Part shown: in pieces, positions 62,752-64,000 of the stretch | Layout of the letters: each line of letters starts with the position of its first letter | How positions within the stretch are numbered: position 1 is the stretch's first letter | Source: Mastigias papua | Taxonomy: Eukaryota; Cnidaria; Scyphozoa; Rhizostomeae; Mastigiidae | Reading direction: 5' to 3' | NCBI GenBank assembly: GCA_964019165.1 | Contig: OZ025269.1 | Coordinates: 14,471,422-14,535,421 of the forward strand | Length of the DNA stretch: 64,000 bases | Notes under the pieces: generated by a model | The model's database searches: none | Seen by the model: only the letters and a program-made list of their open reading frames with translations | What the model was told of the DNA's origin: nothing | Made by a program: the position numbers and the translations under genes

Positions 62752-62823
62752 AGGTCCCACCGAGATTTGAACTCGGATCGCTGGATTCAGAGTCCAGAGT
62801 GCTAACCATTACACCATGGGACC
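62752..62823 (-). tRNA. tRNA-Gln (anticodon CTG)
   Basis: 72 nt on the minus strand. The acceptor GGTCCCA pairs with TGGGACC, A box TGGTGTAATGG, anticodon arm CTGGA-CTCTGAA-TCCAG giving anticodon CTG, and T arm with GTTCAAATC. All stems pair. It is intron-less. It lies second in a tight tandem with tRNA-Ser and is followed by a T6 terminator. The sequence is almost identical to vertebrate tRNA-Gln, so it should be functional. Confidence 0.95.
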
Positions 62824-62826
62824 CGA

Positions 62827-62908
62827 CGACGAGGATGGGATTCGAACCCACGCGGGCAGAGCCCAATGGATTAGCAGTCCATCGCCTTAACCACTCGGCC
62901 ACCTCGTC
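62827..62908 (-). tRNA. tRNA-Ser (anticodon GCT)
   Basis: 82 nt on the minus strand, with GACGAGG pairing with CCTCGTC plus discriminator G. It has a class II variable arm (GGGCTCTGCCC), anticodon arm TGGAC-TGCTAAT-CCA with anticodon GCT, and B box GGTTCGAATCC. All stems pair. Only 3 bp separate it from tRNA-Gln, which is downstream. Confidence 0.95.
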
Positions 62909-63199
62909 GGCAGCCGCTTGGGAGCAAATAACTCATAGTATATATTCCTTACACTGGCATGTAGTTCAACTCTATCAAGGAATTTTTGTTGTCACGCCAA
63001 GATTCCACAAATAAGTCGGCTACACATTACCATATACAAAGGCTATACGGGGGTAAGAGCATGGTATGAACTCAAGGAAACGGTAAAAACTCGTGCTCTA
63101 GAGTTTCACTTAAAAATAATCTTCAACAATACATTCAAAACTCTATATAAACCTGAACTATCCAGAACTACAAAATGCTTCACTTTGCGTCTGTTATAG

Positions 63200-63361
63200 G
63201 TGCACAAAATTGTTACACTACAAAGGGTGCCTCCTCATGTTAGTTTTCGAATGAGCAGGAGATCTTCTCCTAAAGAAATTCCGTTTATATCAGGGTTGCC
63301 ACTTTTCTCCGACAACACATTATCAGAGTGCATTAAATCAATAGAGGAAACTGTTACATAA
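63200..63361 (+). CDS. Candidate 3' terminal exon of an unidentified plus-strand gene
   Basis: After CTGTTATAG a frame of 53 codons runs to TAA, with protein-like composition (VPPHVSFRMSRRSSPKEIPF, then ISGLPLFSDNTLSECIKSIE). No family is recognised and no upstream exon was identified. The nearest AATAAA-like signal is several hundred bp away. Treat as a hypothesis. Confidence 0.25.
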   Translation: MHKIVTLQRVPPHVSFRMSRRSSPKEIPFISGLPLFSDNTLSECIKSIEETVT

Positions 63362-63569
63362 CGAACGTTTTGTGTGCGCTAAAGTGTGGACAAATGGGAC
63401 TTGGCCTTTCGACTGGATGAAAGATATCTTTCTTTATGTCTCTGCCAATCAAGGAAGATCTACTATAATGTGGCACTGCTTTTATAAAGACTCATTCTAT
63501 AAGACTCAAGAGGCTGAAAAATCGTCAAAATCAGAAAAAATTACGAATTATTTAAGAATCACACCAGGC

Positions 63570-63910
63570 TCAAGATGACCAGTTATACAAAAATATGAGA
63601 TGATATCTGTGATGAGTTAGATATAATATCTGTATAAGTTTATTGATTCTTATAGATACTGCAATGTGATGTTTCACTCACGGCCAAATGAAGGAGGATA
63701 ATTCCTTTCGTTTTCAAGTTAAGAATCGTGTTATTAAATATCCTTGAGGCACAATATTACTCAAATAGTTAAGAATCGCTTGTTTAAGAATCATTGAGTC
63801 TGAATACAATAAAGATATTATAAGAATCACTTAAGAATATTTGAGCCTCATTTTTCATCATGAGTCACGAGTAGTGATCATGAGGCTCAGGTTAGGATTT
63901 TGTGATTCTT
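63570..63910. repeat. Dispersed repeat with AAGAATC / GATTCTTAT ends
   Basis: TTATTTAAGAATCACACCAG at the left and TTTTGTGATTCTTATAAAAA at the right are inverted. TTGAGCCTCA and CATGAGGCTCAGG lie inside. Related words occur at 5390-5700. Confidence 0.45.
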
Positions 63911-64000
63911 ATAAAAAACACAGTCTAATTAATGATTTGCTATGAAATAAAATTCTGCTATGAATTGCTGCTAATAAAGCAATTGCTACATGGATTATCA

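Overview
The window is AT-rich eukaryotic DNA, and its content points to an invertebrate metazoan, most likely a cnidarian. The evidence is a single-exon opsin gene, a gene broken into about 40 short exons with canonical GT-AG introns, eukaryotic tRNA genes, and a dense load of Penelope-like elements (PLEs), RLE-type LINEs, SINEs and MITEs. The phylum is an inference and the exact species cannot be read from the sequence.

The main gene is AQR (Aquarius/IBP160), the spliceosomal intron-binding SF1 helicase. It lies on the minus strand from about 59957 (5' side) to 15784 (3' side). I resolved 40 coding exons, 3407 coding nt or about 1135 codons, and every junction keeps the reading phase. The roughly 230 N-terminal residues expected from animal orthologues lie beyond the window end or were not found, and the 3' terminal exon was not identified. 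Introns run from 171 bp to about 7 kb, and most of the larger repeats lie inside them.

Layout. 0-5.4 kb: repeats, a long compound (TA)n/(CA)n tract and no firm gene. 5.73-6.81 kb: an intronless opsin (-) with the retinal-attachment lysine at position 7.43 but DIC instead of DRY. 7.7-12.7 kb: a tandem repeat, PLE remnants joined to (TA)n tracts, and two MITEs of one TIR family. 12.8-16.4 kb: a nested repeat island made of a pair of ~280-bp inverted repeats 3 kb apart, a GIY-YIG PLE fragment, small foldback elements and a palindromic PLE insertion with a 13-bp target duplication. 15.8-60 kb: AQR, with a LINE 3' end (23.9-24.6 kb), two tandem RLE retrotransposon copies (25.3-27.8 kb), a tRNA-like relic (28.9 kb), a 14-unit 20-bp array next to a splice acceptor, a minisatellite grown from a MITE terminus (34.5 kb), a Charlie-like hAT element (36.7-37.6 kb) and SINEs. 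60-64 kb: SINE and other repeats, a Ser-Gln tRNA gene pair 3 bp apart (-), and one possible 3' exon of an unknown plus-strand gene.

Opsin and AQR are unrelated in function and share only a strand. No bacterial-style operons, CRISPR arrays or viral genes were seen.
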